NCBI GenBank assembly: GCA_023374025.1
Contig: SIJG01000006.1
Location: 635,814 to 699,813, forward strand
Reading direction: 5' to 3'
DNA from: Heterodera schachtii
Taxonomy: Eukaryota; Nematoda; Chromadorea; Rhabditida; Heteroderidae
Length of the DNA stretch: 64,000 bases
The translations under genes and the position numbers were made by a program. This document shows positions 10,957 through 23,601 of this stretch, piece by piece. Under the pieces are notes generated by a model. The model had not been told where the DNA came from and did no database searches. It worked only from the letters and a program-made list of their open reading frames with translations. How positions within the stretch are numbered: position 1 is the first letter of the stretch; each line of letters opens with the position of its first letter.

Positions 10957-13900
10957 CTGGAAATACAGCACAAGTCAATCATCAAAGACAAAAGCCATTT
11001 TTTGTGTATGTAGTTCATAGGGAATAAACAAATTAAGAGATGCTCGTAAAGGGATTTATTTTTTATCTTTTCCCCATCTTTATTCGTATAATCGGCTCTA
11101 TTCACAGTTTACACGTCCAATCAATGTTTACGCGTCCAGAGAATGACTGTCCTCAGTTTTTTAGGCCATGACTTTTTCTTAGGGGTTCAATGCCATTTAT
11201 GGGTATTAATTGAAAACTTGGTCTACATAATTCTTTTTTTAGCGATTTGGATTTTCTCATTGCAATTTTCCTTAATGTCGGTATTTGTTATTTTCGTGCA
11301 TTTCTAAATACCAGAGACTAAATTTTCGTTTGATACCCAGAATGTAAAATTTGACTAATTGTAAGTTAGATAAATTTATGGCTTAAAAAACTATGGATAG
11401 CCACTGATGGGACGCGAAAGCGGAACAGAGCCGTATTACCTATATAAGCTCACTTTTTTTTGACCTCTCTGACAATGAGCTGTTGGCTGACATTTTCAAT
11501 TAAGCTTTGAAGAAACAGATAATAAAAGAAAGAAACAAAACTGTGGAAGAGGTAATTACATATTTATTTCAACGAGGGAAAATTGGCAGCAAAATTGTTA
11601 GGTAATTAAAAAGTGAAATAGAAGCAGAATAAATTGAGATGGTAATAGAGAGTGTGTGCACAATGAAAAAGGGGGACAGGCGTTTTTTATACATAAATAG
11701 CCCACAAAATAAAACTAGTTGAGTGTTGCAAAAAATGGAGGATGGAAAAGAAGGGGGAAAAAAGGGGGGGAGCGAAGCGAATGCCGTGGGCATTTGGAGG
11801 AACAGTTTTTAATGTGCACGTTCTTTTTTAATGGTTGCACATATGTAATCGACCCAACGTTACTACTGTGTAGTACATAAATAGGTATGTACATAGGTAT
11901 GTATTTCATTCAATAATTAATGGGCTGGAAATTTAAGTCACGAAAGTCTCCAAAAAGTCGACTAAAAAAGTCATAAAAAACGCCAAAAAGTCACGAAAAA
12001 TGCAAAAAAGTCATGAAAATAGCCAAAAAGTCAAAAAAAAAAACGCCAAAAGGAGCATGCGAAGACGGAGCAAGTATTTTGAACCGGTTTAATCGCTTCT
12101 GATCAACTTCCCCCACCCCTAGATCGGTTTGTCTTTTGAGAGATATCGATTGGTATCATATTTGTCGGGATCCGTCCACGGAAAACATCGTATAAGTCAA
12201 GAGTGCCAAAATGGATTTATGTATTTACGGAAGGGAAAATGTTTGTTTTCCGCCGGTTGTGTATTTTAAAAATTTGCTGTTACCCTTTGAATGGGTGCGG
12301 AAGAATAAAATTGATGCAATTGATTTGTTACGCATCATATCATTTTAATCATAAAATGGTAAAAAAGGTAAAAAACCAAAATTTTTTGGAAAACATTAAA
12401 GGTTAATTATTATATAGGTATGTATTTAGCAAAACAGCAGAAAAAAGGGAATAAAAAGCAGAGACCAATATGAATTACATAATGTTTATTTATCTTATGC
12501 ACAAACACCGGCGGAAAAAAGGGAAAAAAGTCATTGAGAGTGTCGTAAGTGATTGATGGCACAAAGACACAAATGGCTGAATGGCATACATTGGGCAAGG
12601 AGAAAATCTGTCGGGGCGGCATAATTAAGAGACAGATAAACAGACAAAGATGAAAAAAAACAAACATTTACATATTTGCAAAAAGGGATGACAAGCCATC
12701 ACTGCTGCTAGTACAGCTGATGTTTTGGATCAATTAGCTATAGAACCGTCCAATCCATCAATGATCAGCTAAATGGCGTTAGATTCATTAGAGAAGTGGG
12801 ACGGATGTGACAATGAGCCTAATAACCAAAGGAACAACATATCAATTAATGATTGTCCCTTCCAGCAGCGAAGAAATGGCAGGCGAAGAGTGGGGGGGAG
12901 GGGGGGGGGGGGAGAGAAGCGTTCGTTTAAATGAATTGAAAGGGTTGGGGGAGGGGGGCGACATTGGGCAAAGGACGGATGGAACTACCGCCGGCGGGGG
13001 AGGGGAGCCGTCGAATCGAAAAATGTCGAGCACATCGCTGCAGCGGGCCCTGCTGCTGCTTCTGTCCCCCCGGGGAGGAGGGGGGTGTGAATAACACAAA
13101 TGTCGAAGGGCGGTGATGACAATTTAAACAACAGAGGCAACGGAGAGCAGAGGAAAAGGCCTCCCACCGGCGGGGAGACGACGACGGGAAGACGGATGAA
13201 CAAGGCGAAGACTGTGCCAATGCGAGGGAAATGGATGAATGTCCCCCTCCCCCTGGCCAGCAGGGGACGCCCCGCGGGGACAAATCCATCGATGGCAGAG
13301 GAGGGGAAGAAGATTCTAATCACTTTATATTTTTTAGGAAGAGAGGCATGGCAAAGCAACAACACAACACATTGATGATGGATGGGAGAAGAGATACATT
13401 TGGGAGGGTGTGAAATGGGCGGATGGATAAGAAATAGCGGAACAAAGGAAAAATGGGAGAGAAAGTGAGGGGGGGGGGGGAGGGGCAAGGGCAATAATAC
13501 CCACACCCATTCACACAGTCACCCATTTTTAGTTCGATTATTTCTATTTTTGTAACGGAATTTTTCACTAATTGATTGCAAAATAAAAAAGACTCTATTT
13601 TTTATGTATTAAAAGAAAAAAAGAGCAGGTTTTGACCCAAAGAGCATCAGAATTTCGGATGTTCAAAAACTTTCGTCACTAATTAATTAATTATCGAATT
13701 GCGTACCGTCCGTTGTTCGATGGGCTTTCCTGCACATGGTTCGATGGTTGCTTAATATAAACTCAGAAAAGCAGAGCTAACGGTGCGCCAGAACCAAAGC
13801 CATGATGAGCATTGTCCGGCGGCGATTTACTATGGCATTTTAAAGCTAACAATTGGTATCACCGCGCAGAATAACCAATATCGTATGAGATTGTGTCTGA

Positions 13901-14244
13901 AGATCTAAGTCTGCTAATTGTGTGCCGAAAATGGAAGAGTTGTAAAGGCCGGACTGGCCCTAAGTGTCCGGCTTCTTCGAGGGGACGCATTCAGTTGGCA
14001 TGAAAAGCTGTAACGCAACATCCGGCTTTTACATATAATATATTTTTATTTTTAATAAAATTAATCAATACGTAAAAATTAATAATATTTTATTTGTATC
14101 GTTTTTTGCCACGGCATTTCAATCGAAGGCTTTTGCCAACGTAAAAAGTCACATGAAAAAGTCATAAATTCTATGTGCACGCGTAAATTTATTTTCTGCA
14201 TAAATGGCAATGTTGAAGATGAAATATCATTTCTAAAATTGAAA
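10957..14244. other. 3.3-kb intergenic region upstream of the prolyl oligopeptidase gene
   Basis: AT-rich ends flank a purine/GC-skewed block at 12840-13500 with several G runs and long but compositionally driven open frames on both strands, none convincing. A TATATAAG-like box lies near 11440. A hairpin (GCCGGAC...GTCCGGC, 13951-13972) resembles the ends of hAT-type elements and is probably transposon debris. Short repeats at 11937-12076 are listed separately. Confidence 0.45.
11937..12076. repeat. AAAAAGTC short-period repeats plus a fragment of the GC-rich core
   Basis: Words of the form CCAAAAAGTCACGAAAA recur every 16-20 bp from 11937 to about 12045. From 12048 the sequence reads AAAAGGAGCATGCGAAGACG and continues to GGAGCAAGTA at 12076, matching the first 30 bases of the GC-rich cores at 6964 and 26314. 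It then continues as TTTGAACCGGTTT, a word also found in the arms of the 6615-7554 element. This is therefore a broken relative of that element. Confidence 0.6.
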
Positions 14245-17200
14245 ATGAAATTTCTTATTTTATGCCTCTTTTTTGCTGTCTTAATAAAATATTCAATTTC
14301 ACCAAAGCCACAAAAAGGGAAAAAAGGTGCACATTTTTAAAATAATTTAATTAAATAAATAAATTAAAATTTAAATGCAGCAGAGAGTGATGATGACACA
14401 GCAGGCGAAGTTCCGAGTCAAACGAAGGACAACGGCACCGGCTTAATGTCCAATATTTTAAAAAAGACAACTATGGCACTCGCCCTGGTCTGAAATTATT
14501 TTCGGCACTATGGATTCATTAATCATTTGGCTTGAGATGATTTAGACAGTTTTATTTCGCTAATTTCTGATTTTTGTGGGCCAAGGAGGGGCAAAAACGT
14601 AGTGTAAATTATGACAAAATTATGCGAGAATTAATTAAATTAATTGGCATAGTTTTATGGAAAAATTGTCCCTTATCGAATAAAATTTAGCAAAGCCCTT
14701 TCATTCCGGGTTCAGCAATAAGATTGTCATCCTCCTCAACAAGTGAAAGCACCGATGTTCAAAATGTGTACCAATACCAAAAATGTAAAAAATATTGGAA
14801 ATTATTTGAAAATATCAAAAAAAATTATATGATAAATTCAAAATGCCAAGTTATGCCGAATGTACCCGAGAATGCGGTCAAAATCCCAGCGTTCAAAGAG
14901 CTTCATGCAAATCCATTGGGCAATGGCATCGAATTAGCAAAACATGGGCAAATGGAAAACGGTTAAATGAATGCTCCTTTTTTGGCAATTAATTAATTAA
15001 TTTAATCATACAGAAATGGCACACTTTCACGACCAGCGAAAATTGTCCATCAAATCATCAGTGGCAGAAGGAAAGTTTAACCCAAAGATGAGGACGATCG
15101 ACCCAAAGTTTTATCCGCAGGCGCCACGAGGAAATGTCAAGGACACTTACAAAAGTCAAAGTGGCAAAGAAGTGAAAAAGTGAATGTTTAGCATTGGCAC
15201 TTCCCACTGATAGGGCGGCACTTTTAAATCTGATCGGCCGAGTAATCTGTCCCAATCAATTCGATCCTCCATGGCTTTTCCACTGATCAGACCAGTGGGA
15301 CCTGATCTGTCCCAATCAATTCGATCCTTCGTGTTTTTCCACTGATCAGACCAGTGGAATCTGATCTGTCCCAATCAATTCGATCCTCCGTGGCTTTTCC
15401 ACTGATCAGACCAGTGGAATCTGATCTGTCCCAATCAATTCGATCCTCCATGGCTTTTCCACTGATCAGACCAGTGGGACCTGATCTGTCCCAATCAATT
15501 CGATCCTCGTGGATTTTCCACTGATCAGACCAGTGGGACCTGATCTGTCCCAATCAATTCGATCCTCCGTGGCTTTTCCACTGATCAGACCAGTGGAATC
15601 TGGTCTGTCCCAATCAATTCGATCCTCCAGTGGCTTTTCCACTGATCAGACCAGTGGGACCTGATCTGTCCCAATCAATTCGATCCTTCGTGGCTTTTCC
15701 ACTGATCAGACCAGTGGACCTGATCTGTCCCAATCAATTCGATCCTCCGTGGCTTTTCCACTGATCAGACCAGTGGAATCTGGTCTGTCCCAATCAATTC
15801 GATCCTCCGTGGCTTTTCCACTGATCAGACCAGTGGAATCTGGATCTGTCCCAATCAATTCGATCCTCCGTGGCTTTTCCACTGATCAGACCAGTGGAAT
15901 CTGGTCTGTCCCAATCAATTCGATTCTCCGTGGCTTTTCCACTGATCAGACCAGTGGAATCTGGTCTGTCCCAATCAATTCGATTCTCCGTGGCTTTTCC
16001 ACTGATCAGACCAGTGGAATCTGGTCTTTCCCAATCAATTCGATTCTCCGTGGCTTTTCCACTGATCAGACCAGTGGAATCTGGTCTTTCCCAATCAATT
16101 CGATTCCTCCGTGGCTTTTCCACTGATCAGACCAGTGGAATCTGGTCTTTCCCAATCAATTCGATTCTCCGTGGCTTTTCCACTGATCAGACCAGTGGAA
16201 TCTGGTCTTTCCCAATCAATTCGATTCTCCGTGGCTTTTCCACTGATCAGACCAGTGGAATCTGGTCTTTCCCAATCAATTCGATTCTCCGTGGCTTTTC
16301 CACTGTTCAGACCAGTGGATCTGGTCTTTCCCAATCAATTCGATTCTCCGTGGCTTTTCCACTGTTCAGACCAGTGGAATCTGGTCTTTCCCAATCAATT
16401 CGATTCCTCCGTGGCTTTTCCACTGATCAGACCAGTGGAATCTGGTCTGTCCCAATCAATTCGATCTCCGTGGCTTTTCCACTGATCAGACCAGTGGAAT
16501 CTGGTCTGTCCCAATCAATTCGATCTCCGTGGCTTTTCCACTGATCAGACCAGTGGAATCTGGTCTGTCCCAATCAATTCGATCCTCCGTGGCTTTTCCA
16601 CTGATCAGACCAGGGAATCTGGTCTGTCCCAATCAATTCGATCCTCCGTGGCTTTTCCACTGATCAGACCAGTGGGACCTGGATCTGTCCCAATCAATTC
16701 GATTCCTTCGTGGCTTTTTCCACTGATCAGACCAGTGGAATCTGATCTGTCCCAATCAATTCGATCCTCCGTGGCTTTTCCACTGATCAGACCAGTGGAA
16801 TCTGGTCTGTCCCAATCAATTCGATCCTCCGTGGCTTTTCCACTGATCAGACAGTGGAATCTGGTCTGTCCCAATCAATTCGATCTCCGTGGCTTTTCCA
16901 CTGATTCAGACCAGTGGAATCTGTCTGTCCCAATCAATTCGATTCCTCCGTGGCTTTTCCACTGATTCAGACCAGTGGAATCTGGTCTTTCCCAATCAAT
17001 TCGATTCTCCGTGGCTTTTCCACTGTTCAGACCAGTGGAATCTGGTCTTTCCCAATCAATTCGATTCTCCGTGGCTTTTTCCACTTCAGACCAGTGGAAT
17101 CTGGTCTTTCCCAATCAATTCGATTCTCCGTGGCTTTTCCACTGATCAGACCAGTGGAATCTGGTCTGTCCCAATCAATTCGATTCTCCGTGGCTTTTCC

Positions 17201-20200
17201 ACTGATCAGAACCAGTGGACTCTCGTCTTTCCCCATCACTTCGCTCTTCCGTGCTTTTCCACTGATCAGACCAGTGGAATCTGGTCTGTCCCAATCAATT
17301 CGATTCTCCGTGGCTTTTCCACTGTTCAGACCAGTGGAATCTGGTCTTTCCAATCAATTCGATTCCTCCGTGGCTTTTCCACTGATCAGACCAGTGGAAT
17401 CTGGTCTTTCCCAATCAATTCGATTCTCCGTGGCTTTTCCACTGTTCAGACCAGGGAATCTGGTCTTTCCCAATCAATTCGATTCTCCGTGGCTTTTCCA
17501 CTGATCAGACCAGTGGAATCTGGTCTGTCCCAATCAATTCGATTCTCCGTGGCTTTTCCTCCGCAGTCTTGGCACCAATAGCTTCATATTGTCTTCGATT
17601 AAATCTAACCTCTCAATTCATTCTTTTATTACATTTTCTGCCATTGTTTGCTTTTCCTACTCCTCAGGTTACTGTCCCCGACCCTTACCGCGGCTTGGAG
17701 AACGCAACAGAGAATGCTACTAAGCAATTTGTCGAAGAAATCAACAACTTTTCGCAGCGTTATCTCGAGGCCAGCCCATTTCACCAAAAGCTGAAACAAA
17801 AGTGAGTTTTTTAAATTAATTAAATTTGATTATATTTCTAATTATGGTGTGGACAATGGCATTTGACGCTATTGATGAATTAATAAGGAGCTTTCTTTTC
17901 GAATTTAGTCTCACCGATATGTGGAACTACGAATCGTTCTTCACGCCACAATTTTATGGCAAATTATTTTATTATCACCACAACAGTGGCTTACAAAGTA
18001 CGTTCCGAAATTTTCATTTTTGAATTTGGGGTCCATAAATATTTTTAAATGATTTTCGCCCCCTTTCGTGCCCTTGGCAAATGCTTCTCCAACTTAAGAC
18101 CAAAGAGTGCTCTACCAAACTAAATCCCTGAACAGTACGGGCAAAGTGTTTCTGGACCCGAACACGCTTTCCAAGGACGGCACAACTGCAGTGACCATGG
18201 AAAGCTTCTCCGACGACGGTACAGTGTTCGCCTACGGTATCTCTGAAAAGGGCAGCGAGTCGGTTACTGTAAAGGTGGGCCAAACGAAGCATTTCTTTTT
18301 CGAATTCATGCGAAGTATTTTGGACCATTTTCAGTTTAAAAAGAGCAATGGTGAGGACCTGCCCGATCAGCTTAAGGACCTTCAAGATACAGCTATTGAA
18401 TGGGTCAGCGACGAATCGAAAGTTTTGGGAGTATTTTATTCGGTAATGAATGATCGATCACTAATTGCAAATTTTTGATTGAAATAAAATTAATGCATAA
18501 GTTACGGTTGGGCAAAAATAAATATTTTATTGGAAATTTTGAATTTTTGGTATTTGAATTGCCAACATTCAGAATTATGCAGAACGGTCGGGAGATGAAC
18601 TCTCAAAACATTCGATGTTTTTCCACAAAATGGGCACCGACTCGAAAAATGACATTTTGGTGGTGAGAGAAGCACAACAATTTTTAATGTTAAATGATCC
18701 CATGCAATAATATTAAGGTGCCAAATAATGATCAGCCCAATGGACTAACGTAAGAATTTATTTATTTTTTAATTTTATGCCTAATGACTGTCACTAACTG
18801 ATTTATAATTAACTAATTGGCCAATTAAAGCCTTAAATTAATTGCCTCCTCGTCCTTTAGCTATGGCCAAGTGTCAGAGGATGGTCGCTTTTTGTTTGTG
18901 ATTAAAGTGGCCGACGATAAGAACACCCAAATGCTTTACACCGATCTGAGTGAAATAAATTACAACTTCACCGGCCCACTGAAACTAACGCCATTGTTTG
19001 ACCAAGCTGACGCGGATTATCAAGTGAGGAGAAATCTGTAGCATACAGTAGTACATATGTACATCACAAGTAATAAAGGCATACGGTACAATTTGTAAAG
19101 TGAAAGACAAATTTTGTTCAAGCAGCAAAAATTGGCAAATTATTTTGTACATTCATAATAATATTGCACAAATATTAAGGCTCGTTATTTTGAAAACCGT
19201 GAACAGAGGAATGGACGACGATTTGATAATGGACAGACAAAAAGGCCTTTTAGGGACTAAAATCTCTTTTCCTGGGACTTTCTGTTTCCGGGATTCCCGG
19301 CCATCTGATTAAGTACAAAGAATAAAAATGTGTAAGCAGAGAAATTCCCACCATTAAAAAGGGCAAAACTTTTTTACGAGTGTAATAAATAATACATAAA
19401 CTTGTAAATGGACAGATGATTGACTCTGACAACAAATCGGTGTTGGTCTACACAAACATAAACGCGCCGCAGTACAAATTGATCAGAGTCAGTCTCAAGG
19501 GCGGCACGAAACAGACGCCGCAGGTGGTCATCCCCGAGGACCCAAAGCAATTGTTGCGATTTGTCTACCCCGTGAACAAAGACAAACTGTTGGTCTGCTA
19601 CATGAAGGATGTGAAGGTGCTAATTACCAGGGGACCATCATTAATTAATTAGTTAATTAATTGAAATGAGTGTCCATTGTTCAAGTGATCCCCGGTCCGA
19701 TTTTTCTGGTCTAAAGCCCGATTGATTGATTAAATAGCCAATCAATGCTTGCATGGGTCTTAATTAATTTCCTAAAAATATCCAACAGGACGCTCTCTAT
19801 GTGCACGACCTGAACAGTGGCCAAATGCTTTATCAAATTGAGTTGCCATTTGGCTCAGTAATTATGGATTCATCAATCAGCAGAAATGACGACGTTTTTG
19901 CCTACAAACGGTTTTCCAAATTTTTCTTCAAAATTGAGTCGTTTGTGTCTCCGTTCACCATTTTCTACGCGGACTTTGCCAAATATGAAAAGGGCGAACA
20001 CGTTCAGTTGGAAGTGTTTCGTCAGGGCAAAGTGCCCGAGATGATGGACAGCAAGGAATTCATGGTGGAACAGGTCGGAAGCAAGCTCTAATTGAGACTA
20101 CTTATAAAAAATCCCAATTAGGGCTTTAATTAGTACAAAATTATTTTTGATTTGTCGTCCGTTCCTTTCAATAATTTCAAATTTCAGGTTTTCTATGCCA

Positions 20201-22981
20201 GCAAAGATGGGACACCGGTAAATGAGCAATTAATTAAATATTTAATTGTGCATTTAATTGGACGAATATTGTGCCAACTTTTTGAATGTCCCGTTCAGGT
20301 GCCAATGTTCGTTGCCCATCGCACGGACATGAAGCTGAACGGCAATAATCCCGTGCTGCTCACCGGCTACGGCGGCTTCGACGAAAATATATTGCCCTCC
20401 TTTTACGTTGATTACATCATGTTCATGCAACATTTTGGAGGCGTTGTGGCAACCGCAAACATTCGGGGCGGAGGGTGGGAAAATTTAGTGGCATTTTATG
20501 CCAAAAGTGAAAAACTATAACTGACAATGAGCGAAAATATTTTAGCGAATACGGTGAGAAATGGCATGAACAGGGAATGCTGGACAAAAAGCAAAATGTG
20601 TTCGACGATTTCATTGCGGCTGCCGAGTATCTCATCAACAAACAGTACACCAAAAGCTCGAAGTACTTTTTTTCATCTCTTGGCCACTTACTGTATTCAC
20701 TGCCGAGCAGCAATAAATTACTAATTACTCATTAGCGTTTTTCCTAAAGAGAGCCCCGGGGGTTTTATTTTCAACCCCCTCGAAGGGGGGTGCTGTGTCG
20801 AAGTGCAAAAAGTCCGAATGAGTGGTGATCAGAAGGGGCGGGTCATTTCAGTACCGAATAATGATTTTAATTAATTATTTATTATTTAAATTTATTAATT
20901 TTATTTGCTGGTCCTAATTATAATTTAGATTTATATTTAATATTTCCCAAACAAATTACATATTTGTGAGAGAAATACAGTGCCCCCAAAAAGTCTTGAC
21001 TCAAATCTGAAAAAGTATCTTATAGTTCATTTAAAAACTTGAAATAATTCATGCTTGCATAACTTTTGTTGCTGATCAAAAAAGTCTTTTACACCAACTT
21101 GATCAGATCACTCCTTCCTAGTGACCGGGACACCCAAAATACACTGAAAATTGGGGAAATTTTCGAAATCCCTAGGGGGCTGGGAAATTTTTTCTAGAGA
21201 AAATGGGCAAGCCCACTAGAAAGAGCACAGAATTGCTACCGAATTGCTTTTGGATGGTGGTTCTATGATTTGTATATAGAAAGTTATACTTGGTTGAATA
21301 ATTGATCACCACAAAAATGATCAATTTTTGATCAGTGCCATAACTTTTCGTAGAAGCATCTAAATTAAACAATCTTGGTATCTTTTGATAGCCCTAAGTA
21401 TCCTCTATTTGCTTTTAAGATTTCAAAAAATTTGGTTGTGTTTCAAAAAAGTTGTGGCTTGTAAATTTCAAAAATTGATTTGGTAAACTTTTTGGGCATA
21501 ATTTTTTTTGAAACTCAACCAAATTTTCTGAAATTTTAAAGGAAAATAAAGGACACTTAGGGCTATCAAATGATATCAAAAATGTTTAATTTGGATGCTT
21601 CTTGAAAAAGTTACGGTGCCTTAAATTTGTCAAATTATTCTATGGTCGTGTCTTTTTTTTTGTGGTAGTGTAAACTTAAATAGAGCCAAATATATTTCTT
21701 ATTATTAGCTTATTATTCAATTATAAATTTAAATAATTAATTAATCATTCGAATAACTCTTCCGTACTGAAATGACCCGCCCCTTCCGATCATCACTCAT
21801 TCGGACTTTTTGCACTTCGCCCACACTCGGACTTTTTGCACTTCGCCACACTCGGACTTTTTGCACTTCGACTCACCACGTCGAAGGGGGGGGGGGTCTA
21901 TTTTAGGAAAAATGTTTGATCGTCACAAAGCACAGTTCGTACCAATCAATATTCACCCGCTTTCCAAAGATCCTAAACGTAACTCTATTGGCCACTTACT
22001 GTATTCGCTACTGTCAGCTGATCAGCAACTGATCACTCCATTCCCTTTACATGAGTTTTTTCTCATTGAATTAATCCAAGCCCTTCGTTAGCTTGTTTTT
22101 GATAAACTGATCAATGAAAACTTTCGACGAAAAATTCCACACAAAATGTTTTGCCTTTTAAGGCTGGCCATTTTCGGCGCCTCCAACGGCGGTTTGTTGA
22201 CCGCCGTCTGCAGTCAGCAGCGACCTGATCTCTTCGGTGCTGTGATCACCCAACTTGGGTAGCCATAAAAAGAACAAAAACATCAGGAAAATAGTCGCAA
22301 ATGCTTTTTAGATTGTTGGATATGCTGCGCTTCAACAAATTAGGCATTGGCTCAGATTGGGTGTCTGAATACGGCGACCCGGACAATGCCACAGACTTTT
22401 CGTACATTTACAAGTACAAAAAGCAATCATTAGGGATTTTGGACAATAAGTGTTGTCCTGCCCCTCTCTCTCTTGAGGTATTCGCCGCTTCAGCAGCTCA
22501 GCGTCACTCCCGGGAAGCAGTGGCCGGCGACTCTTTTGCTCTCGGCTGACCATGACGTGGGTTTGCCCATGCTTTAATGGCATGGACTCGGGAATATTTA
22601 CGTGAGATTGTTTTCACCGGGATCGAACCGAGAGCCCAATTCCGAGAAGTTCTCGACTCAAAAGCCGAGAGACTCATAATCCCCTCTATTCTGCTTCTTT
22701 TTTCAGGGTCTTGTTGATGTGTCTCACACACTCAAATATACGGCTCAACTGTATCATTTGTTGCGCACCAAAGCTGAGAGTTGGCAGCGCAACCCCGTGG
22801 TGGCAAAGATATTGGTGGACCAAGGGCACGCGTTCACCGGCACACCGACCGAGAAAAAGGTGAAGCTCCAATTGCACTAACAAAAGCCCCATTTTGAAAT
22901 TATTATCTTTTTCAGATCAAAGAGAAGGTTGACATTTACACTTTCATCGCGCGAGCGCTTGAGCTGGAATGGACCGAATGA
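14245..22981 (+). CDS. secreted-type prolyl oligopeptidase (S9A) with long N-terminal extension
   Basis: About 21 exons join in phase. Exon 1 (14245-14326) starts [14 protein letters not shown], a signal peptide. Exons 2-4 (14381-14487, 14691-14961, 15014-15171) encode a Ser-rich, Lys-rich extension ending in [20 protein letters not shown]. Exon 5 (17668-17801) continues [12 protein letters not shown], the canonical POP start. The propeller follows ([48 protein letters not shown]), then [32 protein letters not shown]. The catalytic Ser lies in GASNGGLL (exon from 22162), Asp in SADHD (end of exon at 22552), His in DQGHAF (about 22830). The protein ends ALELEWTE. Known POPs are mostly cytosolic and cleave short peptides after proline. 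Here the signal peptide suggests secretion or the lumenal pathway. The minisatellite (15226-17559) and a foldback element (20738-21914) sit in introns. Confidence 0.85.
15226..17559. repeat. minisatellite, about 39 tandem copies of a 60-bp unit, in a POP intron
   Basis: The unit contains TGTCCCAATCAATTCGATCC, then TCCGTGGCTTTTCCACTG, then ATCAGACCAGTGGAATCTG. Each copy carries a small inverted repeat (CCACTG...CAGTGG) around CTGATCAG. Copies differ by single-base changes and 1-2 bp indels. Early copies have GATCTGTCCC and GATCCTCC, while central ones have GGTCTTTCCC and GATTCTCC. The last copy runs directly into CTTTTCCTCCGCAG near the next exon. The intron is 15172-17667. Confidence 0.95.
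20738..21914. mobile_element. foldback element in a POP intron
   Basis: The ends are reverse complements: TTTTTCCTAAA..., then a G/C hairpin, TCGAAGTGCAAAAAGTCCGA, ATGAGTGGTGATCAG, AAGGGGCGGGTCATTTCAGT (left, 20738-20860), and the complement at the right (21750-21914). The right arm carries two extra tandem copies of CACACTCGGACTTTTTGCAC. No coding capacity was seen, and the target duplication is unclear. A smaller Tc1-like element sits inside it. Confidence 0.75.
20978..21670. mobile_element. Tc1/mariner-like element nested in the foldback element
   Basis: The left end CAGTGCCCCCAAAAAGTCTT and the right end complementing CACTACCACAAAAAAAAAGA are both flanked by TA (20976-20977 and 21671-21672). 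The interior is itself a foldback, with the words GGACACTTAGGGCTATCAAA and TTTGATAGCCCTAAGT in opposite orientation. No transposase was seen. Confidence 0.55.
22615..22684 (-). pseudogene. degenerate tRNA-like sequence in a POP intron
   Basis: On the minus strand the 3' part reads CTCTCGGTTCGATCCCGG, a good pol III B box (GGTTCGATCCC). A hairpin with stem TCTCG/CGAGA and a variable-arm-like stretch lie before it. T and acceptor stems pair poorly, so a tRNA pseudogene or tRNA-derived repeat is more likely than a working tRNA. Confidence 0.3.
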
Positions 22982-23601
22982 TTAAGAACAAATCCATCTG
23001 TGCGATCAGACCATTTTCGATGTAATATTTTTAGGATTTTCTTTTCATAAATTTGCATTTCATAAAATTTTGGGACAACTATTCAAAAGGGAAAATTCCA
23101 ATAAATTCAAGGACATTTAAAAATTTTATCATATGCGATGAAAAACAATAAATTTTATCCAAATTTTTTATATTTTTCGCCGGAATGAATTTTTACCAAT
23201 AATTTTTTGTTTCTGTTGGTCATTTTCCTCATTTCACCGCATATGCACTTTTTTGCGGCGAGCTTTTTCCAAAAAATGTTCGGGGAACAGCAGGGGTGTC
23301 CGGCGGTGCCAATAGGCGCAGTCGAGGAAAATTTGAAAATTAATGTGTAACTTGTTAACAGATTTTCACCAAAAAAGGCAGATTTTGCGATTTTGGAGCA
23401 ATGGCGACGACCATTTTTTTTTTTTTTACTTTTAACCCACTTTTTGTGGCCTTTTTCTGAAAAACTTTTTGGGAGTATGGGGGAGGAGATCCGGCGATGC
23501 CAGCGGGAAAAATTATAAATTTGGAGAATTTGTTAACAGATTTTGTCCAAAATTGATCAATTTTTAACGCTTTTTGGGTGTGTTTTTGAACAATATTTTA
23601 A

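Noticed and set aside
12807..13506. Overlapping Gly/Pro/Ser-rich frames on both strands
   Set aside because: They result from purine/G-run composition. No signal peptide, domain or in-phase splice partner was found.
13800..13905. C/D-box snoRNA candidate (ATGATGA near 13802, CTGA near 13898)
   Set aside because: No terminal stem pairs the two boxes, and these short motifs are expected by chance.
14245..15183. Separate 209-residue secreted effector gene ending at the TGA at 15181
   Set aside because: The sequence before the end aligns with the start of POP, and an in-phase donor at 15172 joins it to a POP exon that lacks its own start. An alternative short transcript remains possible.
15226..17559. 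CRISPR-like array
   Set aside because: There are no unique spacers: whole 60-bp units repeat directly head to tail, and the genome is eukaryotic.
15749..17581. Long open frames (up to 230 codons) across the 60-bp array on both strands
   Set aside because: The unit length is a multiple of three in most copies, so any frame without a stop in the unit stays open. The same happens on both strands, frames break wherever a copy has an indel, and the region lies inside an intron.
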